Of a DNA stretch of 64,000 nt, positions 26,783-35,495 are shown piece by piece (position 1 is the stretch's first letter; each line of letters starts with the position of its first letter). The notes beneath the pieces are model-generated. The model was given only the letters and a program-made list of their open reading frames with translations. It ran no database searches and was not told the DNA's origin. Position numbers and translations under genes: made by a program. The stretch is from Streptomyces spiramyceticus (GTDB lineage: Bacteria > Actinomycetota > Actinomycetes > Streptomycetales > Streptomycetaceae), in the NCBI RefSeq assembly GCF_028807635.1, contig NZ_JARBAX010000002.1:1-64000 (forward strand), written 5' to 3'.

Positions 26783-28456
26783 TCAATTGATGTCCGCAGT
26801 CCGGTCGGTCCGGTCGGTCTGGTCCATTCGGTCCATTTGGTCGGAGGGCGTCGACTGCTCGGGCAGCCCCGTGCGCGGCGGAGCCTGTGCCGACGGCGCC
26901 GGTGAGCCCCCGCGCGCCGCGTCCGCCGCCGCGTACAGCTCGGCGGGCCGCACCCCGTGGAACGCCGCGACCAGATGCCCGTCGGGCCGTACGAGCAGCA
27001 CCGTGTGCGCCGACGCCCCCGGGTAGCTCTCGGTCACCAGAAGCTCCGCCCGCACGGGCAGCGCCGTCACCGCCGCGGCCAGCCGGGGCATGACCCCCGC
27101 CGTCATCCAGTGCCGCCGGTCCCATACGCCCGTGCCCGGCGCGACCAGCGTCACCAGCAGTCGCCCGCGCCCCAGCCGGTCCCGCAGCCGCACCGTAGTG
27201 CCGTCGGGAGCCGTCGCCCGTACATCCGCTACGGGAGCCCCCAGGGGCGTGCCGACCAGCGTCTGCGCTTCGGCGTGCGGGGGTGCCAGAGGGGAGCGTG
27301 TGTACTCGGGGGGCGCACCCAGAGCGCCGCGCCCCAGGTGTCCGTCCGTCAGCAGGGAGTCGTGCCCCCGCGCCGTACCCGGTAGGTACGTTCGCAGGCC
27401 TCCGCTCCGTCGCAGGATCGGCAGCGCCTGGTCGGCGGCGCGCAGGCGTGAGGCGACCGATGTGCGCCGCTCCGCCTGGTAACTGTCGAGCAGCGTTTCC
27501 GACGCGCCCAGGTGCCAGGCCTGCGCCAGCTTCCAGGCCAGGTTGTCGATGTCCCGCAGCCCCTCGTCGAGCCCCTGCGTACCGAGCGCGCCGAGCAGAT
27601 GGGCGGCGTCCCCGGCGAGGAACGCCCGGCCCACGCGCCAGCGGCGGGCCAGCCGGTGGTGGAGCGTGTACACGCCGGTGTCGATCAAGTCGTACGGAGG
27701 TGTCTCGCCGCACCAGCCGCCCAGCGTGTCCCGCACCCGCGTCACCAGGGCTTCGGGCGTGACGAGTTCGCCACGGGCGGGCAGCAGCCAGTCCAGCCGC
27801 CACACACCGTCCGGCAGGGGACGGGCACTGATTTCCTGGCCGCCCGTGCGCCACGGCGGCAGCCGGTGCAGCAACGCTTCGTCGGGCCAGGGCAGTTCCG
27901 TACGCAGTGCGGCTACGGCATGCCGTTCCACCGCCGTACGCCCGGGGAAACGGATGTCGAGGAGCTTGCGCACCGTCGACCTCGCCCCGTCGCACCCGAC
28001 CAGGAAGCTGCCGCGCCACCAGGTCGCCCCGGGCTCGCGGGTGTGCGCGGTGACGCCGCTGCCGTCCTGCTCGATGGTGTCGAGGCGGCCCTGCGGCACG
28101 ATCTGCACGAGCTCCTGCACCGCGGCAGCGGCGCGCAGCCCGCGCGTCAGGTCGTGCTGTGGCAGATGCAGGGGTGAGGGCTCGCCGCCCTCGCCAAATT
28201 CCACCTGTCTGACGTCCTGATTGCGCCGCATGGACCGCCATCCGGCCCAGCGCGCCCCGCCGTCACGGACAGTGGTGCAGCCGAGCCGCTCGACGAGGTC
28301 CGCCGTATCCGGCCGCAGGACGGCCGTACGGGCGGTACGCGGCTCCTCCTTGCCGGGCCCCTCGTCGAGGACCACAGAGGGCACACCCTGGGCGGCGAGG
28401 GCCAGGGACAGTGCCAGTCCGACGGGACCGGCACCAACGACGATCACCGGGTCCAC
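26783..28456 (-). CDS. FAD-dependent aromatic-ring monooxygenase (PHBH/UbiH type)
   Basis: 557 residues from the GTG with AGGAGGGG before it. N-terminal FAD Rossmann motif 'VVGAGPVGLALSLALAAQG', the 'GCDGARSTVRKLL' DG motif at mid-protein, and 'FLAGDAAHLLGALGTQGLDEGL' (GD motif) define FAD_binding_3 hydroxylases. A C-terminal thioredoxin-fold domain (about residues 385-530) is typical of the larger members. The substrate is probably a phenolic or polyketide aromatic but not evident. The last 20 residues are a Asp-Arg-Thr/Asp-Gln-Met triplet repeat encoded by a 9-base tandem array. It stands alone, between the cysteine leader and the glutamate operon. Confidence 0.87.
   Translation of the reverse strand: MDPVIVVGAGPVGLALSLALAAQGVPSVVLDEGPGKEEPRTARTAVLRPDTADLVERLGCTTVRDGGARWAGWRSMRRNQDVRQVEFGEGGEPSPLHLPQHDLTRGLRAAAAVQELVQIVPQGRLDTIEQDGSGVTAHTREPGATWWRGSFLVGCDGARSTVRKLLDIRFPGRTAVERHAVAALRTELPWPDEALLHRLPPWRTGGQEISARPLPDGVWRLDWLLPARGELVTPEALVTRVRDTLGGWCGETPPYDLIDTGVYTLHHRLARRWRVGRAFLAGDAAHLLGALGTQGLDEGLRDIDNLAWKLAQAWHLGASETLLDSYQAERRTSVASRLRAADQALPILRRSGGLRTYLPGTARGHDSLLTDGHLGRGALGAPPEYTRSPLAPPHAEAQTLVGTPLGAPVADVRATAPDGTTVRLRDRLGRGRLLVTLVAPGTGVWDRRHWMTAGVMPRLAAAVTALPVRAELLVTESYPGASAHTVLLVRPDGHLVAAFHGVRPAELYAAADAARGGSPAPSAQAPPRTGLPEQSTPSDQMDRMDQTDRTDRTADIN
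26800..26844 (-). repeat. Five tandem 9-base units at the 3' end of the monooxygenase gene
   Basis: Plus-strand units TCCGGTCGG, TCCGGTCGG, TCTGGTCCA, TTCGGTCCA and TTTGGTCGG. They encode a repeated three-residue pattern (Asp-Arg/Gln-Thr/Met) just before the stop. Confidence 0.75.
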
Positions 28457-28563
28457 GGCGCGTCCCCTCCTGTCCGTACGGACATCTGGGAAGTGGCAGG
28501 TGGAACCCGGTGCACGATCACAGAACGTATGCAACCCACTGCGGGTGCGTGCGTCAAGTGACA

Positions 28564-28591
28564 GAGGCAGCGGCGCGGTGGCCGCTGCCTC
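28564..28591 (-). terminator. Terminator of the glu operon
   Basis: GAGGCAGCGGC and GCCGCTGCCTC form a perfect 11-bp stem with a 6-base loop, nine bases after the gluD stop on the minus strand. Confidence 0.85.
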
Positions 28592-28599
28592 ACATTTCG

Positions 28600-29565
28600 T
28601 CAGTTCTTCTTGCCGACAGGCCCGTCGGTCCCTTCGGGCCCGCCCTCGACGCGCGGTCCGAGCGGACCACCGCCGGCGTCGAGCACTCCAGGAGCCTCCA
28701 GCGGTTCGGCGGCCGCGGCCGGCGTGATGCCGGTCTTGGCACGGCGGCCGCGCTTCTCGATCCAGGTGGCGAGCGAGGACAGCGCCATGCACATCGCGAC
28801 GTAGATGATGCCGACCACGATGACCACGGGCACGTACGGGTTTTCGTCGTTGACGATGGTGTTGTTGGCCAGCATCCGGGCCGCGAACAGCAGCTCCGCG
28901 TACGTGATGATGTAGCCCAGCGAGGTGTCCTTGAGGGTCACCACGAGCTGGCTGATGATCGTCGGCAGCATCGAGCGGACGGCCTGCGGGATGAGCAGCA
29001 TCGTCATGACCTGCGACTTGCGCAGACCCAGCGCGTACGCCGCCTCGACCTGCCCCTTGGGCACGGCGTTGACACCGGCCCTGAGCACCTCGGCCTGGAC
29101 GCACGCGTTGTAGACCGTCAGACCGATGACCAGCGCCCAGTACGCCGAACTCTCACCGATGAAACCGAGATCGTCCTTGTACGTGAGGAACAGGACCCAC
29201 AGCGCGTAAATCGTGATCAGCAGCGGGATGGCCCGGAACAGTTCGATGAATCCGGTGGCCACCGCCTTCACCGGGCGGTGGTCGGAGAGCCGCGCCACAG
29301 CCAGCAGCGCGCCCAGGATCAGCGACAGCACCGCCGCCACCGCGAAGACCAGAAGGGTGGAGAGGATGCCGTCGCGGATCTTCGTCCGGACGCCGGCGTA
29401 GTTGAAGATGTCCCACATCTCGGGTGCGAAGTAACCCCGGTCCGCGAGCCGGAAGACCGCGAACCCGATCAGCCCCAGAACCAGCAGGGAGCCGACCACG
29501 GTGTAGATGCGGTTGCGTACCCGGGCGTTGGGACCCGGGGCGTCGTACAGGACGCTCGAACTCAT
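28600..29565 (-). CDS. gluD: Glutamate ABC transporter permease GluD
   Basis: 321 residues from the ATG that overlaps the gluC stop (ATGA), with GGAGGT upstream. One N-terminal helix, a periplasmic-side segment, then five helices of the BPD_transp_1 domain; the EAA loop is around 'EAAYALGLRKSQVMTMLLIPQAVR' in outline. A Pro/Gly-rich tail of about 50 residues follows the last helix. It pairs with GluC to form the membrane channel of the GluABCD glutamate importer. Last gene of the operon before a strong hairpin. Confidence 0.93.
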   Translation of the reverse strand: MSSSVLYDAPGPNARVRNRIYTVVGSLLVLGLIGFAVFRLADRGYFAPEMWDIFNYAGVRTKIRDGILSTLLVFAVAAVLSLILGALLAVARLSDHRPVKAVATGFIELFRAIPLLITIYALWVLFLTYKDDLGFIGESSAYWALVIGLTVYNACVQAEVLRAGVNAVPKGQVEAAYALGLRKSQVMTMLLIPQAVRSMLPTIISQLVVTLKDTSLGYIITYAELLFAARMLANNTIVNDENPYVPVVIVVGIIYVAMCMALSSLATWIEKRGRRAKTGITPAAAAEPLEAPGVLDAGGGPLGPRVEGGPEGTDGPVGKKN

Positions 29566-30209
29566 CGTGCGACCTCCAGGCGCCGCTCGAGCAGCCGGAA
29601 GAGACCGCTGATGGTGAAGGTGACGACCAGGTAGCCGAGGGCTACCCAGAGGAAGATGGGGGCGATGGCGAAGCCCTTGTCGCTCAGCAGCTTCTGGACA
29701 CCGAAGAGCTCGGTGACGCTGAAGGCGCCCGCGATGGCCGAGTTCTTGGTCAGGGCGATGAAGATGCTGCTCAGCGGCGGGATCACGGTGCGGGTTGCCT
29801 GCGGCAGGACGATCATGCGCAGCGTCTGGAAGAAGGTCATGCCCAGCGAGCGGGCGGCCTCGGCCTGGCCGAGCGGCACCGTACTGACACCGGACCTGAC
29901 GGCCTCGCAGACGAACGCGGAGGTGTAGAAGCCGAGCGCCAGCAGAGCCTTGGTCCACGGGTTCATGCCGGAGCCGAAGACGGCGGGCACCACGAACCAG
30001 GCGACGAGGAACAGCAGCGTCAGCGGGGTGTTGCGGAAGAGCGTGACCCAGGCGGCGCCGAAGAACCGCAGAGGCGGTACGGGAGAGACGCGGAAGCCGG
30101 CCATCACGATGCCGAGCACCATCGCGAGCAGCGCACTGGCGGCGGTCAGCAGCACGGTTCCTATGAAACCGTCACGGAACTCCGGCAAGTGGTCGAGCAA
30201 TACATTCAC
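29562..30209 (-). CDS. gluC: Glutamate ABC transporter permease GluC
   Basis: 215 residues. HisM-like permease with five helices; 'GTVLLTAASALLAMVLGIVMAG' at the N-terminus and the EAA loop 'EAARSLGMTFFQTLRMIVLPQA' (key segments). Partner of GluD, to which it is coupled by a 4-base overlap. A hairpin separates it from gluB upstream, so permease expression may be lower than that of the binding protein. Confidence 0.93.
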   Translation of the reverse strand: MNVLLDHLPEFRDGFIGTVLLTAASALLAMVLGIVMAGFRVSPVPPLRFFGAAWVTLFRNTPLTLLFLVAWFVVPAVFGSGMNPWTKALLALGFYTSAFVCEAVRSGVSTVPLGQAEAARSLGMTFFQTLRMIVLPQATRTVIPPLSSIFIALTKNSAIAGAFSVTELFGVQKLLSDKGFAIAPIFLWVALGYLVVTFTISGLFRLLERRLEVAR

Positions 30210-30253
30210 GGGGAAGTCCTCGTGGGCGGCAGCGGACGGGCAGGGGACACCGC

Positions 30254-30286
30254 GCCCCGTACGCTCCCCTCAAGCGCGTACGGGGC
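30254..30286 (-). terminator. Intra-operon hairpin between gluB and gluC
   Basis: GCCCCGTACGC and GCGTACGGGGC form a perfect 11-bp stem with an 11-base loop, 30 bases after the gluB stop and 44 bases before gluC. It probably gives partial termination or protects the 3' end of gluAB mRNA. Confidence 0.75.
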
Positions 30287-30315
30287 CCGGTAGGTCACCA
30301 CCGAAGTCGGCGGTA

Positions 30316-31230
30316 TCAGTAGCGCTCGAGCGCCGGCGGCTCGGTGAACGCGGAGCCGGACAGGCCGAGCGTCGCGTCGTACGCCTTCTTGTAGTCGCCG
30401 TTCTTGATGTGCGCCTCGAGGGCCTTGACGACCGCCTCGCGCAGCACCTTGTCGTCCTTGCTCATGCCGATGCCGTACGGCTCCTTGGTGAACGGCTTGC
30501 CGACCACCTTGAGCTTCGTCGGACGCTGGGCGGCGTAGCCCTTGAGGATCGCGTCGTCGGTCGTGACGGCGTCGACCTCGTTGTTGATGAGCTGCTGCAC
30601 GCACTCGGAGTACTTCGACAGCTCGGTGGTCTTCGCGCCGTACTTCGGCTTCTTGATCTCCTGGAGCGGAGTGGAGCCGACGATCGAGCAGACCTTCTTG
30701 CCCTTGAGGGAATCGGGTCCGGTGATCGTCTTCTCGTCCTTGCGGACCAGGAGGTCGGCGCCCGCCATGAAGTACGGACCGGCGAAGCCGACCTGCTTCT
30801 TGCGCTCGTCGTTGATCGTGTACGTACCGACGTACAGGTCGACGTCACCCTTCGAGATGGTCGTCTCACGGACACCGGAGTCGACCGTCTTGAAGCTGAT
30901 CTGGTCGGCCGAGAAGCCGAGGTCGGCGGCGACCATCTTGGCGATCTCGATGTCGAAGCCGGAGCGCTTGCCGTCGGTGTCCTCGAAGCCGAGGTACGGC
31001 TGGTCGTTCTTCGCGCCGAAGGTGATCTTGCCGGCCTTCTGGGCCTTCTTGAGGGTCGGCGAGTCGAGCTTGACGTCCTTGGCGACCGTGTAAGTCGGCA
31101 GCTTGGGGGCGTCCTTGCCGCCGGTCGGGTCCTTCGGCTTGTCACCGGCCGTACCGGACTCGCCGCCACAGGCGGTCGCGGTCAGCGCGAGCACAGCAAT
31201 GGCAACAGCGGCGGTCTTGCGGAGCTTCAT
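30316..31230 (-). CDS. gluB: Glutamate-binding lipoprotein GluB
   Basis: 304 residues from the ATG at 31230 with GGGA upstream; an in-frame ATG three codons earlier is less well placed. Lipoprotein signal 'MKLRKTAAVAIAVLALTATAC' with the lipobox Cys at the end of 'LTATAC', then an SBP_bac_3 domain ('ITFGAKNDQPYLGFEDTDGKRSGFDIEIAKMV' region, 'GDVDLYVGTYTINDERKKQVGFAGPY'). It captures glutamate outside the membrane for GluCD and GluA. Confidence 0.94.
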   Translation of the reverse strand: MKLRKTAAVAIAVLALTATACGGESGTAGDKPKDPTGGKDAPKLPTYTVAKDVKLDSPTLKKAQKAGKITFGAKNDQPYLGFEDTDGKRSGFDIEIAKMVAADLGFSADQISFKTVDSGVRETTISKGDVDLYVGTYTINDERKKQVGFAGPYFMAGADLLVRKDEKTITGPDSLKGKKVCSIVGSTPLQEIKKPKYGAKTTELSKYSECVQQLINNEVDAVTTDDAILKGYAAQRPTKLKVVGKPFTKEPYGIGMSKDDKVLREAVVKALEAHIKNGDYKKAYDATLGLSGSAFTEPPALERY

Positions 31231-31264
31231 CGTGAACATCCCTTTTGTCGTAGGTCGTTGGTCG

Positions 31265-32050
31265 TCAGTGGTGAAGGATCTTCGACAGGAAGTCCTTGGC
31301 CCGGTCGCTGCGCGGGTTGCTGAAGAACTGGTCCGGCGTGGCTTCTTCGACGATCTTGCCGTCCGCCATGAAGACGACACGGTTGGCGGCCGAGCGTGCG
31401 AAGCCCATCTCGTGGGTGACGACCACCATCGTCATTCCGTCGCGCGCCAGCTGCTGCATGGCTTCCAGCACCTCGTTGATCATCTCCGGGTCGAGCGCCG
31501 AAGTGGGCTCGTCGAAGAGCATGACCTTGGGGTCCATGGCCAACGCCCGTGCGATCGCCACACGTTGCTGCTGGCCGCCCGAGAGCTGTGCCGGGTACTT
31601 GTCCGCCTGTGAGCCGACACCCACCCGGTCGAGCAGGGCGCGTGCCTTCTCCTCGGCCGCCTTCTTGTCCGTCTTGCGGACCTTTATCTGGCCCAGCGTG
31701 ACGTTCTCCAGCACCGTCTTGTGTGCGAAGAGGTTGAACGACTGGAAGACCATGCCGACGTCGGCACGCAGCCGGGCGAGCTCCTTGCCCTCCTGGGGCA
31801 GCGGCTTCCCGTCGATCGATATCGCGCCCGAGTCGATCGTCTCCAGGCGGTTGATGGTGCGGCACAGCGTGGACTTTCCGGACCCGGAGGGTCCGATGAC
31901 GACCACGACCTCGCCACTGGCGATGGTCAGATCGATGTCCTGGAGCACATGCAGCGCGCCGAAGTGCTTGTTGACGTTGCTCAGCACGACCAGGTCGTCG
32001 GCTGCGGGGGCAGCGTCCTCGGCGGCCTTGGTCACTGAAACTCCGCTCAT
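31265..32050 (-). CDS. gluA: Glutamate ABC transporter ATPase GluA
   Basis: 261 residues. Walker A 'GPSGSGKST', Q loop, signature '[15 protein letters not shown]', Walker B '[12 protein letters not shown]' and switch His in '[11 protein letters not shown]'. A polar N-terminal extension of about 20 residues precedes the domain. Energises glutamate uptake. First gene of gluABCD and divergent from gluR; the 260-base spacer between them should hold both promoters and any GluR site. Confidence 0.95.
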   Translation of the reverse strand: MSGVSVTKAAEDAAPAADDLVVLSNVNKHFGALHVLQDIDLTIASGEVVVVIGPSGSGKSTLCRTINRLETIDSGAISIDGKPLPQEGKELARLRADVGMVFQSFNLFAHKTVLENVTLGQIKVRKTDKKAAEEKARALLDRVGVGSQADKYPAQLSGGQQQRVAIARALAMDPKVMLFDEPTSALDPEMINEVLEAMQQLARDGMTMVVVTHEMGFARSAANRVVFMADGKIVEEATPDQFFSNPRSDRAKDFLSKILHH

Positions 32051-32310
32051 CGGCTTCTTGCTCCGTCCTCCTCGGTTGGGGAGGACCCTAGTCAGCCGTT
32101 ACGACCAGCGTCATTACATCTGAGCGGAAATTGAGCATAACGATCCGGCTGCAACCGGACACTCCGCGTGAACAGGACTCCCGCCGGGGATACGGCTCCA
32201 TAACGGAACATGCCCGTAACGGGAAGGGCCTTGACTGGGCCGTGATGGATCGGCGTGGATGCCTTGAGAGCATTCACGAACAGTTCATCAACTTCACCGA
32301 AGGGGGGCTC

Positions 32311-33015
32311 TTGAGACTGCTGCTCGTCGAGGACGACAACCACGTCGCCGCGGCCCTCTCTGCCATCCTCGCCAGACACGGCTTCCAGGTCGTCCACGCC
32401 CGCAGCGGCGAGGAGGCCCTCCAGGCGCTGCTGCCTGCCGAGAAGGAACCGTTCGGCGTCGTACTGCTCGATCTCGGGCTGCCCGACCAGGACGGCTACG
32501 AGGTGTGCGGCAAGATCCGTAAGCGCACCGACACCCCCGTGATCATGGTGACCGCGCGGGCGGACGTACGCTCCCGCATCCACGGCCTCAACCTCGGCGC
32601 CGACGACTACGTCGTCAAGCCGTACGACACCGGTGAGCTGCTCGCCCGGATCCACGCTGTCAGCCGCCGCAAGACGACGGGCGACGTACCCGCGCCCGCC
32701 GCCGACCCTGCCGTGCGGCTCGGGTCCGTACACATCGAACTGCCCACGCGCCGCGTCAGCGTCGGAGGCAGCGAGGTCCAGCTGACCCGCAAGGAATTCG
32801 ACCTGCTCGCCCTCCTCGCCCAGCGACCCGGCGTCGTTTTCCGCCGGGAACAGATCATCAGCGAGGTGTGGCGCACGAGTTGGGAAGGCACGGGACGCAC
32901 GCTGGAGGTGCATGTGGCCTCCTTGCGGTCCAAGCTGCGGATGCCCGCGCTCATAGAGACGGTGCGCGGCGTCGGCTACCGGCTCGTCGCCCCGGCCGCG
33001 GTACAAGGCCCGTAA
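32311..33015 (+). CDS. gluR: Response regulator GluR
   Basis: 234 residues from a TTG preceded by GGGGGG; the frame stays open for 60 codons upstream but the receiver domain starts exactly here ('LRLLLVEDDNHV'). Receiver Asp54 in 'LLDLGLPDQDGYE', then an OmpR-type winged helix with 'LTRKEFDLLALLAQRPGVVFRREQI' and 'LEVHVASLRSKL' as key segments. It is divergent from gluABCD and followed directly by its kinase gene; in S. coelicolor this pair controls glutamate uptake. Confidence 0.9.
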   Translation: MRLLLVEDDNHVAAALSAILARHGFQVVHARSGEEALQALLPAEKEPFGVVLLDLGLPDQDGYEVCGKIRKRTDTPVIMVTARADVRSRIHGLNLGADDYVVKPYDTGELLARIHAVSRRKTTGDVPAPAADPAVRLGSVHIELPTRRVSVGGSEVQLTRKEFDLLALLAQRPGVVFRREQIISEVWRTSWEGTGRTLEVHVASLRSKLRMPALIETVRGVGYRLVAPAAVQGP

Positions 33016-33021
33016 CGGCAC

Positions 33022-34419
33022 GTGCGCACCCGCCTTCTCCCCCTGCTCATCGTCCTCCTCGCGGGGATGCTCCTTGCTCTGGGCTTCCCGCTCGCGGTGA
33101 GCGTGGCCGCGGCCCAGCAGCAGCGGGTGGTCGTCGACCGGATCGACGACACCGCGCGCTTCGCGGCGCTCGCCCAGTTCGTCACCGAACGCAAGAAGAG
33201 CAGCCAGGACGAGCGTCGCAGGACGCTGGAGACCGAACTCGCCAGCTACAGCGAGGTGTACGGGATCAATGCGGGAGTCTTCTACCGCGACCGTCATGCC
33301 ATGGCCAGCGCCCCCGTGAGCTGGACCGTCCCCAAGACCGGCGAGGGGGGCGACGCCTTCCAGGAGGCTCTCTACAAGCGCCGCAGCCACGATCCCGCAC
33401 AGGTCTGGCCCTGGCAGGACGGACGCCTGATCGTTGCCTCACCGGTCGTACGGGACGGCGATGTGGTCGCGGTCGTGGTCACCGATTCGCCGACCGGGCA
33501 GATGCGCGAGCGGATCCTGCGTGGCTGGCTGGTGATCGCCGCGGGCGAGTTCGCGGCGATGCTGGTCGCGGTCGGCGCCGCGTTCCGGCTGACCGGCTGG
33601 GTGCTCAGGCCCGTACGCGTCCTGGACGCGGCCACCCACGACATCGCGACCGGACTGATGAACTCACGGGTGGCAGCCGGGAGCGGTCCACCGGAACTCC
33701 GACGCCTGGCCCGGTCGTTCAACGAGATGGCGGACAACGTCGAGGACGTGCTGGAGCAGCAGCGCGCCTTCGTCGCCGACGCCTCCCACCAGCTGCGCAA
33801 TCCACTGGCCGCCCTGCTCCTGCGTATCGAGCTCCTCTCCCTCGAACTCCCCGAGGGGAACGAGGAGATCGCCTCCGTCCGTACGGAGGGCATGCGCCTC
33901 GCCCAGGTTCTCGACAGCCTCCTGGACCTGGCGCTGGCCGAGCACGCCCCCGCCCACCTCCAGCTCATCGACATCGGCGAGCTGGCCTGTGAACGGGTCG
34001 CCGCCTGGCGCCCTCTCGCGGACGACAAGGGCGTACGCCTCACACGCGAGGGCCCGGCGGCCGTCACCGCCTGGGGCGACCTCGTCGCGCTCTCCAGCGC
34101 CCTGGACGCGGTGATCGACAACGCTCTGAAGTTCACGCCGCAGGGCGAGGAGGTCACGGTCGCAGTCGCGTCGAACGGCGAGACCTGCACCATCACCGTC
34201 GCCGACGGCGGCCCCGGCCTGACCGAGGACGAACTGGAGCGCGTCGGAGACCGCTTCTGGCGCAGTACCCGTCACCAGAACGTCAAGGGATCGGGCCTCG
34301 GCCTCTCCATCTCGCGGGCCCTGCTCCTCGCGGTCGGCGGCACCATGTCGTACGCCCCGAACGAGCCCCACGGCCTGCGCGTCACTGTGACGGTCCCGCG
34401 CACGTCCCCTACGGCCTGA
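33022..34419 (+). CDS. gluK: Sensor histidine kinase GluK
   Basis: 465 residues from a GTG six bases after gluR. Membrane helix 1 (about residues 5-27), an extracytoplasmic sensor of about 145 residues, helix 2 (about 172-195), HAMP, HisKA with His256 in 'DASHQLRNPLAALL', and HATPase with 'DNALKFTPQG', 'DGGPGLTEDE' and 'GSGLGLSIS'. By family and location it senses extracellular glutamate and phosphorylates GluR. No strong ribosome site; translation is probably coupled to gluR. Confidence 0.9.
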   Translation: MRTRLLPLLIVLLAGMLLALGFPLAVSVAAAQQQRVVVDRIDDTARFAALAQFVTERKKSSQDERRRTLETELASYSEVYGINAGVFYRDRHAMASAPVSWTVPKTGEGGDAFQEALYKRRSHDPAQVWPWQDGRLIVASPVVRDGDVVAVVVTDSPTGQMRERILRGWLVIAAGEFAAMLVAVGAAFRLTGWVLRPVRVLDAATHDIATGLMNSRVAAGSGPPELRRLARSFNEMADNVEDVLEQQRAFVADASHQLRNPLAALLLRIELLSLELPEGNEEIASVRTEGMRLAQVLDSLLDLALAEHAPAHLQLIDIGELACERVAAWRPLADDKGVRLTREGPAAVTAWGDLVALSSALDAVIDNALKFTPQGEEVTVAVASNGETCTITVADGGPGLTEDELERVGDRFWRSTRHQNVKGSGLGLSISRALLLAVGGTMSYAPNEPHGLRVTVTVPRTSPTA

Positions 34420-34429
34420 CCGACTGCCC

Positions 34430-35425
34430 CTACGGCTTGACCGACTGGTAGTAGCGCTGAGCCCCTTCGTGCAGCGACAAGGGGTCCGTATAGATGGCGG
34501 TCCGCAGGTCCACCAGCTGCGCCGCGTGTACCTCATTGCCGATGCGGTCCCGGTTCTTTATGACGGTACGGGTGAGCTCCTCGGTGAGCTCCTCGTCCGT
34601 ACGGTCCGTGGTCACCAGCAGATTGGCGACCGCCACCGTCGGCACAGCCTCCTTGTCCTGCGCCTTGTCATAGGCGTCGGCGGGCATCATGGCCGACCGG
34701 TAGTGGCGTGCCGTACCGCCCGCCGCATGCAGCTCGTCTATCAGGCCGCCCAGCGGTACGAGCCGGATCGCGAAGCGCTCGGACAGCTCCCTGACGGCGG
34801 TGGTGGGCAGGCCACCCGACCAGAAGAAGGCGTCGATCTCCTTCCTCTCCAGCAGCCCCGGCATGGTGTCGATGCCGACCGACACGGGGGTGATGTCCTT
34901 CCCGGGATCCAGGCCGGCAGCCGTGAGCAGCCGGTTCGACACCAGTCGTACGCCGGAACCGGCCTGGCCCACGGCCACCCGCTTGCCGCGCAGACCGGCG
35001 GCGGACCGCACCTTGGAGCTCTTGGGCACGACGAGCTGCACGTAGTCGTCGTACAGCCGCGCACAGCCGCGCAACCGGTCCGCGCTTTCCATGCCGTCCT
35101 GCTTGTACTGCGCGACGGCGTCCGTAGTGGCGATGGTGAAATCGGCCTCACCGTTCGCCACGCGAGCGAGGTTCTCCCGCGAGCCCTGGCTGGAGCGCAG
35201 CCGCATGCTCACGCCGGGCAGATCGACTGCCACCGCCTCGTCGAGCAGCTCGCCGTAGCGCTGGTAGACCCCGGTCGTCACGCCCGTACTGAAGGTGATC
35301 TTTCCGCGCGGCGATGACTCCCCCATCGGCACGAGCCACCACATCAGCAGCCCGGACAGCACAAGTGCCGCGACCGAGCCCTTGAGGGCGCGTCGGCGGC
35401 TGATACGGGGGAGGGCTTGGGGCAT
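34430..35425 (-). CDS. TAXI family TRAP-type solute-binding protein (orphan)
   Basis: 331 residues. An N-terminal basic stretch and single membrane helix (about residues 10-32, '[22 protein letters not shown]') with no lipobox Cys, so it is probably a membrane anchor or uncleaved signal. Then the TAXI domain: '[19 protein letters not shown]', '[13 protein letters not shown]' and '[20 protein letters not shown]' (key segments). TAXI proteins bind organic acids such as glutamate or 2-oxoglutarate for TRAP transporters, but no TRAP permease is nearby. It converges with gluK, 10 bases apart, so a sensing role with GluRK is possible. Confidence 0.85.
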   Translation of the reverse strand: MPQALPRISRRRALKGSVAALVLSGLLMWWLVPMGESSPRGKITFSTGVTTGVYQRYGELLDEAVAVDLPGVSMRLRSSQGSRENLARVANGEADFTIATTDAVAQYKQDGMESADRLRGCARLYDDYVQLVVPKSSKVRSAAGLRGKRVAVGQAGSGVRLVSNRLLTAAGLDPGKDITPVSVGIDTMPGLLERKEIDAFFWSGGLPTTAVRELSERFAIRLVPLGGLIDELHAAGGTARHYRSAMMPADAYDKAQDKEAVPTVAVANLLVTTDRTDEELTEELTRTVIKNRDRIGNEVHAAQLVDLRTAIYTDPLSLHEGAQRYYQSVKP

Positions 35426-35495
35426 GCGCGCGATCCTGCCAGTTCACTCCCCTCGGAGACCAGGGGGTGCCGGGCCCCGTACCCTGGTGAGCGAG

